NCBI RefSeq assembly: GCF_007991635.1
Contig: NZ_BJYS01000007.1
Coordinates: 1-64,000 of the forward strand
DNA: 64,000 bases
Origin: Adhaeribacter aerolatus
Lineage (GTDB): Bacteria; Bacteroidota; Bacteroidia; Cytophagales; Hymenobacteraceae
Direction of reading: 5' to 3'
In this document: in pieces, positions 15,997-25,551 of the stretch
Numbering within the stretch: the stretch's first letter is position 1
Layout of the letters: every line of letters begins with the position of its first letter
Notes under the pieces: model-generated
Database searches by the model: none
What the model was told of the DNA's origin: nothing
Seen by the model: only the letters and a program-made list of their open reading frames with translations
Made by a program: the position numbers and the translations under genes

Positions 15997-16232
15997 GCTA
16001 AGACATCTGTTAAATACCAATAGTTGCCTAATATAGCCTAACCAATAGATAGTGAAAAATGCTGAAATACTAGCAGCTAGCGTAAAGATTTTAGCAGCTA
16101 TTTCTGTCCGTTTACCAGCACCGCTATTAAAACCCCTTACCTGTTCTAATTGCTTATCGGAATCACTTACTCATCGAATCACTCACCCCTTTATGATAAA
16201 TCGTGAATAATCTGGTAGTATTCGGAAAAGAA

Positions 16233-16265
16233 AAAATCCTGCAAACATTTCATTCGCAGGATTTT
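16233..16265 (-). terminator. Terminator of the tRNA-Ser gene
   Basis: A perfect 10-bp stem (AAAATCCTGC / GCAGGATTTT) around a 13-nt loop, followed on the minus strand by TTCTTTTCC. It begins 25 nt after the tRNA 3' end. Confidence 0.8.
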
Positions 16266-16289
16266 AGTTGGTTATTTAAAGTTAATCAG

Positions 16290-16377
16290 CAGAGAGGATG
16301 GGATTCGAACCCACGATACCCTTTTGAGGTATACACACTTTCCAGGCGTGCTCCTTCAACCACTCGGACACCTCTCT
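16290..16377 (-). tRNA. tRNA-Ser (anticodon GGA)
   Basis: 88 nt. The 7-bp acceptor stem AGAGAGG/CCTCTCT and a T-arm with GGTTCGAATCC are visible. The anticodon loop holds CTGGAAA (anticodon GGA, reads UCC/UCU). A long class II variable arm (ATACCTCAAAAGGGTAT) is typical of serine. CCA is not encoded. It has its own terminator at 16233-16265. Confidence 0.95.
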
Positions 16378-16446
16378 GTAATTGGGTTTGCAAATTAAAG
16401 GATTAAAACGGCACTATGCAAATATTTCAAATTTATTACGCCGGGT

Positions 16447-17523
16447 TTACAATGGTTCTAAAGATATTTCTCCGCGCAAATTGCTCTCCAGCATTTTCCG
16501 GCTTTGCTCCGGCGACCATCCCTGCCCCAGTACAAACATAAGCTTGGTTACGGCCGCCTCACTGGTAATATCATAGCCACCAATTACCCCCAAATCGCTT
16601 AAAAATTTACTTGTCTGGTACATGCCCTGCTCTACCCGGCCACCATCGCACTGGCTTACGTTTAAAATAAAAGTACCCCGGTCTACTGCTTCGCGTATGG
16701 CGTTTAAGAACCAGGGAGCCGTTGGGGCATTACCCGAGCCGTAACTTTCCAGTACTACGCCTTTCAGGCCTTTTGTAGCCAATAAGTTTCGGATAACCCG
16801 CTCGGCTAAGCCCGGAAATAGCCTTAACCGGACAATATTTTTTTCGAGTTTTTGGTGCGCTTTAAAGGTTCCCGTTGGGAATGGCAGCAAAACCATAGAA
16901 TGATACTCAATATTTACGCCGGCATGGGCCAGGGGCGGATAATTTGACGAACGAAAAGCATTGAATTGCCGGCTTTCCACTTTTTTAGACCGGTTACCCC
17001 GCAACAACAAACGCCCAAACATAATGCAAACTTCCGGCACAATGCACCTTCCTTTCCGGGTAGATACCGCCACCTCTAAAGCCGTAATTAGGTTTTCGCG
17101 AGCATCGGTACGCATTTTACCAATGGGTACCTGGGCGCCGGTAAATACCACGGGTTTTTGCAAATTTTCTAGCAGATAACTTAAAGCGGAGGCGCTGTAA
17201 GCCATGGTATCAGTACCGTGCAGGATTACAAAACCATCATAATCTTCATAATTTTCCTGGATGATAGCAGCTAGTTTAATCCAGTCTTCTTCGGTAATAT
17301 CAGAGGAATCAATGGGCTCGTCGTAACTGATGAGCGATAAAGCAATATTTAATTGTCTTAATTCCGGCACCCGCACCAATATTTCCTCAAAATTAAAAGG
17401 CACCAAATGACTCCCGGTCCGGTCGTAAATCATACCAATAGTACCACCGGTATAAATTAGCAGCACCGAGCCTTCCGGTTCGAGGGTTAAAGCCGTATTG
17501 AGATTTATTTTGCGTAAGGCCAT
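16447..17523 (-). CDS. ansA: Type I L-asparaginase
   Basis: 358 residues. It hydrolyses asparagine to aspartate and ammonia in the cytoplasm. Both catalytic threonine signatures are present: IYTGGTIGMIYD (T25) and VILHGTDTMAYSA (T104-D105). GAQVPIGKMRTDARENL carries the conserved lysine. There is no signal peptide, consistent with the cytoplasmic type I form. It starts 1 nt after the TatD-family gene stops and is last in a five-gene minus-strand run that also includes two glycosyltransferases and a deacetylase. Confidence 0.9.
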   Translation of the reverse strand: MALRKINLNTALTLEPEGSVLLIYTGGTIGMIYDRTGSHLVPFNFEEILVRVPELRQLNIALSLISYDEPIDSSDITEEDWIKLAAIIQENYEDYDGFVILHGTDTMAYSASALSYLLENLQKPVVFTGAQVPIGKMRTDARENLITALEVAVSTRKGRCIVPEVCIMFGRLLLRGNRSKKVESRQFNAFRSSNYPPLAHAGVNIEYHSMVLLPFPTGTFKAHQKLEKNIVRLRLFPGLAERVIRNLLATKGLKGVVLESYGSGNAPTAPWFLNAIREAVDRGTFILNVSQCDGGRVEQGMYQTSKFLSDLGVIGGYDITSEAAVTKLMFVLGQGWSPEQSRKMLESNLRGEISLEPL

Positions 17524-17524
17524 G

Positions 17525-18301
17525 CTACAAATTAAATAGTTTTTTAGTATTTGCCGTGCAGGCCACCACCAATTCCTCCGTTGGTATTTTCTTTAACTCG
17601 GCTACCCGCTTCGCAATTAAAGGCAGATAAGCCGGTTCGTTGCGTTTTCCCCGGAAGGGCACCGGCGCCAGATACGGACAATCGGTTTCGAGTAAAATAG
17701 ATGCCAAGGGTACTTCGGGCAAAACTTTATCCAGGCCGCCATTCTTAAAAGTAGCTACCCCTCCTATGCCCAAATAAAAACCGAGTTTTATCACTTGCTG
17801 CGCTTCTTCGGCAGTACCTGAAAAACAGTGAAAAACACCTTGCAGGCTACCGTCCTGATTCTGTTCTATTATTTCAAAAACTTCTTTAAAAGCCTCGCGG
17901 GTATGCAGCACAATCGGAATATTAAATTTCTTAGCCCAATCTACCTGAATTTGTAAAGCTTCCTGTTGTTGCGGCAAAAAAGTTTTATCCCAATACAAAT
18001 CAACCCCGGTTTCACCAATTGCAATGAACTTCCTTTTATTAAGCCAGCTTTCTACAGTATACAATTCTTTTTCAAAATGCTTCTGAACCGAGCAAGGGTG
18101 TAAACCCATCATGGCCAGGCAGCTTTCCGAATGATCCGCTTCCGTTTGCAGCATCACGTCGATGGAAGTATGATCCACATTGGGCATGAGAATTTGGATT
18201 ACCCCAGCTTCAGTTGCTTTCCGGATAGCCTCATTCCGGTCGGGTTTAAATTGTTCCGAATAAATATGAGCGTGTGAATCTATGTAGTTTAAAACGGACA
18301 T
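17525..18301 (-). CDS. TatD-family metal-dependent hydrolase (DNase)
   Basis: 258 residues of the amidohydrolase TIM-barrel family. Metal-site residues are all visible: YIDSHAHIY (H10, H12), GETGVDLYW (Glu), VLHTREAF (His), GVFHCFSG (His) and LLETDCPYLAP (Asp). TatD proteins are Mg-dependent 3'-5' exonucleases or deoxyribonucleases. Length is normal. It starts 25 nt after the glycosyltransferase stop and runs into the asparaginase gene. Confidence 0.9.
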   Translation of the reverse strand: MSVLNYIDSHAHIYSEQFKPDRNEAIRKATEAGVIQILMPNVDHTSIDVMLQTEADHSESCLAMMGLHPCSVQKHFEKELYTVESWLNKRKFIAIGETGVDLYWDKTFLPQQQEALQIQVDWAKKFNIPIVLHTREAFKEVFEIIEQNQDGSLQGVFHCFSGTAEEAQQVIKLGFYLGIGGVATFKNGGLDKVLPEVPLASILLETDCPYLAPVPFRGKRNEPAYLPLIAKRVAELKKIPTEELVVACTANTKKLFNL

Positions 18302-18326
18302 ACGGCAGCTTAATATTTAGCCCTGG

Positions 18327-19421
18327 TTAATATTTCCGTTCTTTCCAGGATACCTTTACAGGTAGCAGAAAGAACAGAATGGTGATCAGGGATACAAATA
18401 TGGCATAAAACTCAAACAAAATAACGGTACTAATGCGATACCTTAACCCCAGCCGGGCTAAGCACCTGTTTATGAACCATGTTTGCAGAAATAATTTAGC
18501 CAGGAAAATACCTAACACCACCCACCCGGAGGTATACGCCCCAAAGGGCAGACAAAAGGCGTAAAAAGAAGCATACACCACCAAAACCATACTCATGTAC
18601 CAGGGCAAGTGCCAGATGCCCTGCATCCAGCGTTTTCGCTGGTGCAACAGTTGCCGCCAACTAGGCGACGGCGACGAAAAAGCCAGTACCCCCGGATGAA
18701 ATAAATTAGTAGTCCAGAATTTGTGGCGGATAACGGCTTTAAACAACTGCACATCTTCGGTTACTGAAAAAGGCATATTTTCGTAACCGCCCGTTGTTTC
18801 GTAAGCCACCCGCGTTACCAGCATATTATTGCCCATGGTACTGACCGGTAATTTCAAATCCGAAACAACCTGCATCAGGCCCAGGGCATTTATCCAGTCT
18901 ATGGCCTGTAGTTCCGGAAACAGGCCCCCGCCCTTTACGGTGGTAACTCCGGTAACAATGCCAATATTTTGCCCGCGGGTGCCGGCCAGCATATCTCTTA
19001 TCCAGGTGCGGGGCACTTGTATATCGGCATCGGTAATAAAATAAATATCGGAGGTAGCTAAACGGGTTAAATGGGCCAGCACATTGGCTTTTCCCCGCGC
19101 CTGACCTAAATACTCTTTAATGCGGACACAGCGGTAAAAAGGCTTTTGGCGGATATATTGCCGGATTACGTCGTAGGTGCTATCGGTAGAGGCATCGTCG
19201 CCGAGCAATATTTCTATTTTGTTTTGGGGATAATCCAAGCGGCCGATGGCCTCTAAGCATTTTATAATGGTGTGTTCTTCGTTGCGGACAGCAATTAAAA
19301 TACTAACGTAGGGTTCTAAGGTTAAAGGCGCAGGCAGCTTCGGTTTATTAACCACCTGCAATACCACCACCAATAAAAATATACCGAAAAAGATACTGAA
19401 GTAAATGAGCGATACAATCAT
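18327..19421 (-). CDS. Membrane glycosyltransferase, family 2
   Basis: 364 residues. An N-terminal membrane helix (3-24) is followed by a GT-A domain with VSILIAVRNEEHTII, the nucleotide-sugar LLGDDASTDS, the DxD-like ITDADIQVP and the QxxRW-type HQRKRWMQGIW. Three C-terminal membrane helices follow (about 270-350). This layout is that of processive GT2 enzymes or polyprenyl-linked transferases. It overlaps the deacetylase upstream by 4 nt (ATGA). With the deacetylase and the family 4 enzyme it probably makes an envelope polysaccharide or glycolipid. Confidence 0.85.
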   Translation of the reverse strand: MIVSLIYFSIFFGIFLLVVVLQVVNKPKLPAPLTLEPYVSILIAVRNEEHTIIKCLEAIGRLDYPQNKIEILLGDDASTDSTYDVIRQYIRQKPFYRCVRIKEYLGQARGKANVLAHLTRLATSDIYFITDADIQVPRTWIRDMLAGTRGQNIGIVTGVTTVKGGGLFPELQAIDWINALGLMQVVSDLKLPVSTMGNNMLVTRVAYETTGGYENMPFSVTEDVQLFKAVIRHKFWTTNLFHPGVLAFSSPSPSWRQLLHQRKRWMQGIWHLPWYMSMVLVVYASFYAFCLPFGAYTSGWVVLGIFLAKLFLQTWFINRCLARLGLRYRISTVILFEFYAIFVSLITILFFLLPVKVSWKERKY

Positions 19422-20047
19422 AAAGCGCCGAACCGGTAACCCAAAGCGGTAAAATGAGCCAGATACTGCGGCAAAACAAACTGCATATTGCGGCCGGCCT
19501 TTTGGCTATCGTGAAACACAACGATAGAACCGGGCCTGGTGTTTTTAATAGCATGGTGCAAACAAGCCGCTGGTGTTAATTTATTATCAAAGTCATAGGT
19601 TAAAACATCCCACATAATTATCTGATAATCTGATTTTAATAAATTGTATTGCGACCTGGTTAACTTACCGTAGGGCGGCCGGAATAATTTATTTTTTTTT
19701 ACCGGAACTATTATTCCCAGTTCTTCCTGGCATTGGCGAATATTAGTTAAATAAGCTGCCGTTGGTGTTTGCCAGCCTTTTAAATGATGATACGTGTGGT
19801 TGGCCAGCGTATGGCCGGCGGCGGCGACCTGCCGGGCAATGTCGGGGTATTTGCGCAGGTTATCGCCCACGCAGAAGAAAGTACCCAAAGCGCCGTAAAG
19901 GGCCAGTTGGTTTAAAACAAATGGGGTATATTCGGGCACCGGGCCATCGTCGAAGGTGAGGTAAATAATATCCGAACGGGTGGATTGGTCCCAGATCAGG
20001 CCCGGTAATAATTTCTTTACCAACGAAGGCGTTTTAAAGATGCGCAC
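19418..20047 (-). CDS. Polysaccharide deacetylase (NodB domain)
   Basis: 209 residues, nearly all NodB homology domain. Motifs: YLTFDDGPVPEYT (catalytic base and metal Asp), HTLANHTYHHLKG (metal-binding HxxxH), FRPPYGKL, and VVFHDSQKAG near the end. It removes N- or O-acetyl groups from a polysaccharide. No signal peptide is seen, so the substrate may be met at the cytoplasmic membrane. It overlaps both neighbours (14 nt upstream, 4 nt downstream), so co-expression with the two glycosyltransferases is nearly certain. Confidence 0.9.
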   Translation of the reverse strand: MRIFKTPSLVKKLLPGLIWDQSTRSDIIYLTFDDGPVPEYTPFVLNQLALYGALGTFFCVGDNLRKYPDIARQVAAAGHTLANHTYHHLKGWQTPTAAYLTNIRQCQEELGIIVPVKKNKLFRPPYGKLTRSQYNLLKSDYQIIMWDVLTYDFDNKLTPAACLHHAIKNTRPGSIVVFHDSQKAGRNMQFVLPQYLAHFTALGYRFGAL

Positions 20048-21254
20048 GGGATGTTGCCTGGGTTTTAACTGTTTCTTCGAGGAGCCGCATTACTTTCTCC
20101 GCGCTTTTATCCCATGAAAATTTTTCCGTATTTCTAAACCCTGCTTGTACCAACCGGGAGCGCACTTCTAAATCGTGGTATACCTGAATCAGCGCCTCGG
20201 AGATTTCTTCTATTGCTACCGGATTTACCAGCAGGGCGCCCGCGCCGGCGACTTCGGGCAGGGCACCGGTAGCGGCGGCAACAACCGGACAACCACACTT
20301 TTGCGCTTCGATAACCGAAATACCGGCATCTGCCCGGAGCGGCACATATACCGCAGCCACAGCAGCGCCGTATAGTTCAATAAGTTCGGCATCCTTTACC
20401 CTGTCCGTAAAAACCACCTCAGATTTAAACCGCATCTGCTTATAAACCTGCTTTATTCCCCTGGATTTTAATTTATTATTACCTGCTATCAACAATTTTA
20501 CTTCACTGCCGGTTTTCTCTTTAAATAAATCAAACGCCCGGAAAAGATTAGCGATATTCTGGCGCGGCTGCAACGCCCCAACGGATATAAAATAAGCCTC
20601 GCCATTGGTATATTTTTGCCGTACGGCTACCTGCCTTCCAAAGTCTATTTTCCGGAATTCTTCGCCGGCGGCCGGCGCCACCACTTCTATTTTGCCTGAA
20701 TTTATTTTGTACAGCCTGCTAATTTCCTGGCGGGTAAAAGCGGAAAAAGTAATTATTTTAGCGGATATCTGGGCAAAACGTGGATTGTAATTTTTTAGAT
20801 ATTTCCGGCTGAGGTAGTCTACTTCCTGGGGGAAATGCTCCACTACCAAATCGGACATTACCGTTACACGCGGCACCCTAGCATTCAGGGTAGTCATGCC
20901 ATCGGTAGACAAAAATACATCGGGCTTGATTTTTTGCAGGGCGCGGGCCAAACTTACCTGGTACCACCAATAATATAAAACCGGGTGCCGCACCGAAGGA
21001 TAAACCACCACCGGTTTTACATTGACGCTGTAAATATATTGTGGATCAAAAGCCCGGTCGAAAAGAAAGTAAAACTCGTGTTCCGGATATTTAACCGCTA
21101 GCCGGCGCAATACTTCGTGGGTAAATTTCCCGACATCCGTTAATCTGTCTGGTATTAAAAAACGGGTATTTACGGCTATCTTCAAAAACAATTGGGTTTT
21201 AAAATTTTGTTTTGTACCGGCATATTTTTTTGCCAATAACAGTTTTTCCGGCAA
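20034..21254 (-). CDS. Glycosyltransferase family 4/1 (GT-B)
   Basis: 406 residues in the open frame. The GT-B N-terminal half starts at LKIAVNTRFL, so a TTG at 21185 may be the true start (383 residues) and the first 23 residues look untypical. The C-terminal half has FISVGALQPRQNI, VVFTDRVKDAELIELYGAA and the EX7E-like DAGISVIEAQKCGCPVVAA, typical of GT4 enzymes. First gene of the envelope-sugar operon and 14 nt overlapping the deacetylase. Acceptor and donor unknown. Confidence 0.8.
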   Translation of the reverse strand: MPEKLLLAKKYAGTKQNFKTQLFLKIAVNTRFLIPDRLTDVGKFTHEVLRRLAVKYPEHEFYFLFDRAFDPQYIYSVNVKPVVVYPSVRHPVLYYWWYQVSLARALQKIKPDVFLSTDGMTTLNARVPRVTVMSDLVVEHFPQEVDYLSRKYLKNYNPRFAQISAKIITFSAFTRQEISRLYKINSGKIEVVAPAAGEEFRKIDFGRQVAVRQKYTNGEAYFISVGALQPRQNIANLFRAFDLFKEKTGSEVKLLIAGNNKLKSRGIKQVYKQMRFKSEVVFTDRVKDAELIELYGAAVAAVYVPLRADAGISVIEAQKCGCPVVAAATGALPEVAGAGALLVNPVAIEEISEALIQVYHDLEVRSRLVQAGFRNTEKFSWDKSAEKVMRLLEETVKTQATSRAHL

Positions 21255-21311
21255 AAGTTAATGTACGTCCGGTAAACGAATATGGTGCCGGAAAAGGATA
21301 AAAGAAAAATT

Positions 21312-22037
21312 TCAAAACTGTAAATCTACCACGTTGCCGATTACAATAATGGCCGGCGAACCAAAATGCTGCTCTTTTACTAAGGTTTCAATTGTTTCGA
21401 CGGTACCCACTACTATCCGTTGGTTGGGCCGGGTACCATTCTGGATAACCGCCACCGGGGTCTGGCTTTTACCTACCGCTTTAAATACTGCGGTAATATG
21501 GCCCAGGTTATTCATGCCCATTAATATTACTACCGTAGCCGTTGACTGCGCCGCGAGTTGTAAATCGGAAGAAATATGGCCCTGGGTAGTAGCGCCGGTA
21601 ATCACCCAGAAACTCTCGGAAACGCCGCGGCTGGTAAGCGGAATATTAAAAGCCTCGGGCACCGCCACTGCACTACTAATACCTGGTATAACCGAAGTTT
21701 CAATACCAAAAGAACTGGCATAAGCTATTTCTTCGTAGCCCCGGCCAAAAACAAAAGGATCGCCGCCTTTCAGGCGCACAATGTGGCCGTAATTTTGGGC
21801 GTACGACACAATGAGTTCGTTTATCTCGGTTTGGGTGTACTCGTGGTTACCCGAACGCTTGCCTACAAAAATGCGGGGCGCATTGGCCGGCGCCAAATCC
21901 AGCAGTTCGGTATTTATTAAAGCATCATAAAGAACAGCATTGGCTTGCGACAGGGCCTTGACGCCCCGGAGGGTAATTAAATCGGTGGCTCCCGGGCCAG
22001 CGCCTATTAGAGTTACTTTCGGCTGTTGAGCTTGCAT
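21312..22037 (-). CDS. cobA: Uroporphyrinogen-III C-methyltransferase
   Basis: 241 residues. It transfers two methyl groups from SAM to uroporphyrinogen III, giving precorrin-2 for siroheme or cobalamin. Motifs: VTLIGAGPGATDLIT (SAM loop), IVRLKGGDPFVFGRG (signature) and VIPGISSAVAVPE. Length fits the single-domain SUMT; there is no CysG dehydrogenase/chelatase part. It stands alone here, so siroheme completion must be encoded elsewhere. Confidence 0.9.
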   Translation of the reverse strand: MQAQQPKVTLIGAGPGATDLITLRGVKALSQANAVLYDALINTELLDLAPANAPRIFVGKRSGNHEYTQTEINELIVSYAQNYGHIVRLKGGDPFVFGRGYEEIAYASSFGIETSVIPGISSAVAVPEAFNIPLTSRGVSESFWVITGATTQGHISSDLQLAAQSTATVVILMGMNNLGHITAVFKAVGKSQTPVAVIQNGTRPNQRIVVGTVETIETLVKEQHFGSPAIIVIGNVVDLQF

Positions 22038-22269
22038 TTATAAAAGGCCGGTATTTTAAGAGCGGCAATATAAAACAATTTTCAGCAGGCTTCCAAGTGT
22101 GGTTAATCTACCTCCACCCTGCTACACCATACTTTAACTGGTTCAGAACTGATGGTATTCGGAAATATTTTGGCTTAAATACATTATCAGCTTCCGTCAC
22201 TACAGGTTTTTTTACGGCAAGTAATGGGAAGGAATTTGTTGCCTATTTGATTTAACTGACGGTAAAATA

Positions 22270-23604
22270 TTAACCGGCCGGAGTTTCTGCTGCCGGTAGC
22301 CGGGCCAGGTACTTATCTACAATAGGGGTAAATATGGCCAGTAAGGTAAAGCCGAATAACAAGTACAAATACCAGGCATGGGCCAATAATTGGGTAAATG
22401 ATACCGAATTTTTTGTAAACCCGATGATGATTAGAACTTGAGCCCCGTAAGGCAATAAACCCTGGATTACACACGAGAAAATATCCATCAAGGCCGCCGT
22501 TTTCCGTTTATCAACGGCGTAATTGCGGCTTATTTCTTTCACCACCGGTCCGGTTACCACAATCGAAACGGTATTGTTGGCAATGGCCGCATTGGTACCG
22601 CTCACCAGCGCTCCTATTCCAACTTGCGCTGTTTTGTGGCTGCCAATGGCTTTGCTTATTCCGGATACCAGGTAATCTATGCCGCCGGCGGCTCTGACCA
22701 TTTCGGCTAGACCGCCCGTTAACATCGATAGCAGGAATATTTCCGTCATACCTGTAAAGCCTTCGTAAACTTTCTGCGCAAACAGCAGCGGTTGCAAACT
22801 ACCATCTATAAAACCGATTAAACCTGCTAATAAAGTTCCGATGGATAGCACCACAAATACATTAACGCCGGTTACAGCCAGCACAATTACCAGTAGATAC
22901 GGCACAATGGGCCAGAAAGAAAAGGCAGCGGCTTCGGGCAAAAGACCTTCGGGCGCCACCGCATATTGCCCGGCCAGAAATAATAAAAAAATATTAAGCA
23001 AAGCGGCAGGTCCAGCAATGAGAATATTTACTTTAAACTTATCTTTCATGCTGCACTCCTGCGACTGCGTAGCCGCAATAGTAGTATCCGATATAAAAGA
23101 TAAATTATCGCCAAACATGGCACCGCCTAATAAAGCGCCCAGCATCAGGGGCATAGAAGTCTGGCTTTGTTCGGCTAACCCTACGGCAATGGGCCCCAGC
23201 GCCACAATAGAACCTACCGAAGTTCCGGAGGCGGTTGAAAGAAAGCCGGCCAGTAAAAATATACCTAAAGCCAAAAATTTTACCGGCACCAGCGCAAGTC
23301 CCAGATTTACGGTAGCATCCACCCCACCCATCGCTTTACTAACGGTGGCAAAAGCCCCGGCTAACAAATAAATCAGGCACATGGTCATAATCCGGGAATC
23401 GCCGCAACCCCGGATAAGGGCGTCTACCTTGGCCGTTATCGAACCTTTTAAAATTAAAAAAGCTACTATAATACCCAGCACAACGGCCACCGGCGAAGGA
23501 AACGCATAAAAGTCAGCTAGACCTATTCCGGCGCCTAAAAACGTCAGCACAAAAACCAAAAACGGCAGTAAAGCCACTCCGCCACTTTTCTGCAATTGAT
23601 TCAT
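22270..23604 (-). CDS. Na+/H+ antiporter, NhaC family
   Basis: 444 residues from ATG 23604 (MNQLQKSGGVALLP); the longer frame to 23706 adds 34 residues of non-conserved sequence. About 11-12 membrane helices. Conserved stretches include LSTASGTSVGSIVALGPIA, GGAMFGDNLSFISDTTIAA and VSGTNAAIANNTVSIV, all typical of NhaC-type antiporters. Exchanges Na+ for H+ at the inner membrane. Single gene flanked by spacers. Confidence 0.85.
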   Translation of the reverse strand: MNQLQKSGGVALLPFLVFVLTFLGAGIGLADFYAFPSPVAVVLGIIVAFLILKGSITAKVDALIRGCGDSRIMTMCLIYLLAGAFATVSKAMGGVDATVNLGLALVPVKFLALGIFLLAGFLSTASGTSVGSIVALGPIAVGLAEQSQTSMPLMLGALLGGAMFGDNLSFISDTTIAATQSQECSMKDKFKVNILIAGPAALLNIFLLFLAGQYAVAPEGLLPEAAAFSFWPIVPYLLVIVLAVTGVNVFVVLSIGTLLAGLIGFIDGSLQPLLFAQKVYEGFTGMTEIFLLSMLTGGLAEMVRAAGGIDYLVSGISKAIGSHKTAQVGIGALVSGTNAAIANNTVSIVVTGPVVKEISRNYAVDKRKTAALMDIFSCVIQGLLPYGAQVLIIIGFTKNSVSFTQLLAHAWYLYLLFGFTLLAIFTPIVDKYLARLPAAETPAG

Positions 23605-23672
23605 TAAACTTATTATTGGGAAGCAAAAATAATTGAAAAAACCAAAGCGAAAGACTTTTACTAAAAACCATG

Positions 23673-23722
23673 AAGCCTGAACCCAGGCATGCATATTGTT
23701 TGCCAAGTATGAGTTCAGGCTT
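23673..23722 (-). terminator. Hairpin terminator of the LLM oxidoreductase gene
   Basis: A 10-bp stem (AAGCCTGAAC / GTTCAGGCTT) with a 30-nt loop, 30 nt past the stop of the oxidoreductase gene. On the minus strand it is followed by CATGGTTTTTAG and preceded by an A-run; on the plus strand a T7 run follows. Confidence 0.6.
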
Positions 23723-23753
23723 TTTTTGATATTTGGTCGCTATTAAAGTAAAA

Positions 23754-24725
23754 TTAAGCTGAAACGTCTTTTAAAGCCGGAATCACTTTTGCCCCAAAAT
23801 CCTCAATAAATGGTAAATGGTTCAGGTTTACATTGTGTAAGTACAGGTTATTGAAACCCAGTTGAATATATTCACCCAGCCAGTCAATGTGTTGCTGAAC
23901 ACTTGAAGATATTCGCACAAAATTATCCAGCTCGTTCAGATTCACAAATTCGGCCGCAGCTTCAAATTGCTCCGGTATGCGCAAGTCGGTTAGTAAACTA
24001 TTATTAAAAATATTGCCCCGCCATTGGTCGTGGGCACCTTGCCGGGCTTCCTGCTCGCTGCGGGCATAAGATAATTGCACTTTCAGGTACATCGGTTTAC
24101 CTTCACCTCCGCCCCGCCGGAAAGCCTCTACCGTTTTCTTCAGTTCTTGTGGTGGCTTGGAAACTGTAATCAAAGCATCGGCCCAACTCCCAACCCACTC
24201 GGCAGTTTTATCGGAAACGGCAGCGCCTACTATTAAGGGCTGTACTTCGGGTAAGGTATAAAGCTGGGCTTCTTCAACGTTAACCAGGCCTTTATGCGTT
24301 ACACGCTCGCCGTTCCAGAGGGCCCGTATGATTTCTACTGATTCTTTTAACCGGGCATTGCGTTCAGCTTTGGCAGGCCATTTATCGCCGGTTATCATTT
24401 CGTTCAAGGCTTGGCCCGATCCCAGGCAAATAAAGAACCGCTCCGGAAACATTTCGGCGAGGGTGGCCGCTGCCTGTGCAATAATTGCCGGATGGTAACG
24501 CTGACCGGGCGCATTTACCACGCCAAAGGTAAGATTAGTAGCTTGCAAAGCCGCCCCTAACCACGACCAGGCAAAGCCGCTTTCGCCCTGACTGTTGCTC
24601 CACGGGTGAAAATGATCCGAAGACAAAGCTCCCTGGAAGCCAGCTTGTTCCGCCAGCCGCACGTAGTCTAATAAAACACTGGGTTTAAATTGCTCGTGTG
24701 AATTGTGATACCCTAATATGGCCAT
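23754..24725 (-). CDS. LLM-class flavin oxidoreductase (TIGR03885-like, non-F420)
   Basis: 323 residues of the luciferase-like monooxygenase TIM barrel. Landmarks are GALSSDHFHPW near the N terminus, FGVVNAPGQRYHPAIIAQAAATL and ERFFICLGSGQALNEMITG, with LYLHNVNLN near the end. These match the non-F420 FMN subgroup called TIGR03885, a name given from memory. Substrate unknown. Single gene with its own terminator. Confidence 0.8.
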   Translation of the reverse strand: MAILGYHNSHEQFKPSVLLDYVRLAEQAGFQGALSSDHFHPWSNSQGESGFAWSWLGAALQATNLTFGVVNAPGQRYHPAIIAQAAATLAEMFPERFFICLGSGQALNEMITGDKWPAKAERNARLKESVEIIRALWNGERVTHKGLVNVEEAQLYTLPEVQPLIVGAAVSDKTAEWVGSWADALITVSKPPQELKKTVEAFRRGGGEGKPMYLKVQLSYARSEQEARQGAHDQWRGNIFNNSLLTDLRIPEQFEAAAEFVNLNELDNFVRISSSVQQHIDWLGEYIQLGFNNLYLHNVNLNHLPFIEDFGAKVIPALKDVSA

Positions 24726-25113
24726 AAAATATTTTCTTCAAATTAAAATATTACGCTCTTACACTTTTACTTCTAAAGCTGTATAGCAATTTAATAATTC
24801 GTTAGTCTGTACCCCTTGCGAGTGTTTTCACGGGCAAGTAGTTGGGCGAAAGCCCCAAAATTGGTGGTAATAACATCATCAATGGCGACTATTATTTGGT
24901 TTTAGTTTAAAAACCATACAGCTTCTATATTAATGACATATCTAAATGGCCTTTATTCAGATTAAAAGGCGCTCTGGATTATACCAATTAAATGTTTTTA
25001 GGTAAATAAATCTGTCTGGTACTTAGTAAAATACAAACTAACCTTATACCCAAAAGCGGTCAGAAAGTTGAAGGAAATAAATGGATTTTGAGAAAAACCT
25101 GACTAAGGTTTAA
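24726..25113. other. Non-coding spacer
   Basis: AT-rich sequence with no frame, RNA or strong hairpin. It probably contains the promoter of the LLM gene. Confidence 0.35.
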
Positions 25114-25551
25114 CTAATGCTTAATAGGATCCGGCTTGATGTCTTTGTGTAAAGCGTTCTGCAACTTTTCGAATTGCCCCGGCGACAGCAAATCGTGCAA
25201 AGCCGCCATCACCCCTTCGTAAGCTCGCCGGGCATCATGCAAGGTTGGTAAATCTTTAATTTCAGCCAGCGCGTCTTTTGAGCGAATAAATTCCAGCCAT
25301 TGGTCTTCGTGCCTAATCCGCATAGGTTCGTGGTCGGGCCGGTAGCCGTCGTAATAAATGCCCTTCCAAATAATGGGTAACTGCGCGCCTAAATGGGTGG
25401 CTTCGCCGGAAGGTAAACGGTCGCGCAAGGCATGTAATACAGCCCGGAATATACGGCCGGCTTTATTTCGGTCCTGAATATCTATATGCTCAGCTACCCG
25501 GTTCAGCCAGGTATTTGCCTTGGTAACGTAGTCTTCAAAATGTAAGGACAT
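25114..25551 (-). CDS. DUF2267 domain protein
   Basis: 145 residues, helical, matching DUF2267: FEDYVTKANTWLNRVAEHI at the N terminus, then AGRIFRAVLHALRDRLPSGEATHLGAQLP, the most conserved part of the family. A C-terminal helical extension (about 95-135) is present. Family function is unknown; members are often stress-induced. Single gene. Confidence 0.8.
   Translation of the reverse strand: MSLHFEDYVTKANTWLNRVAEHIDIQDRNKAGRIFRAVLHALRDRLPSGEATHLGAQLPIIWKGIYYDGYRPDHEPMRIRHEDQWLEFIRSKDALAEIKDLPTLHDARRAYEGVMAALHDLLSPGQFEKLQNALHKDIKPDPIKH

Noticed and set aside
22038-22269. Cobalamin-type riboswitch near cobA
   Set aside because: The stretch between cobA and the antiporter gene has GC-rich patches but none of the conserved B12-box sequence I could recognise.
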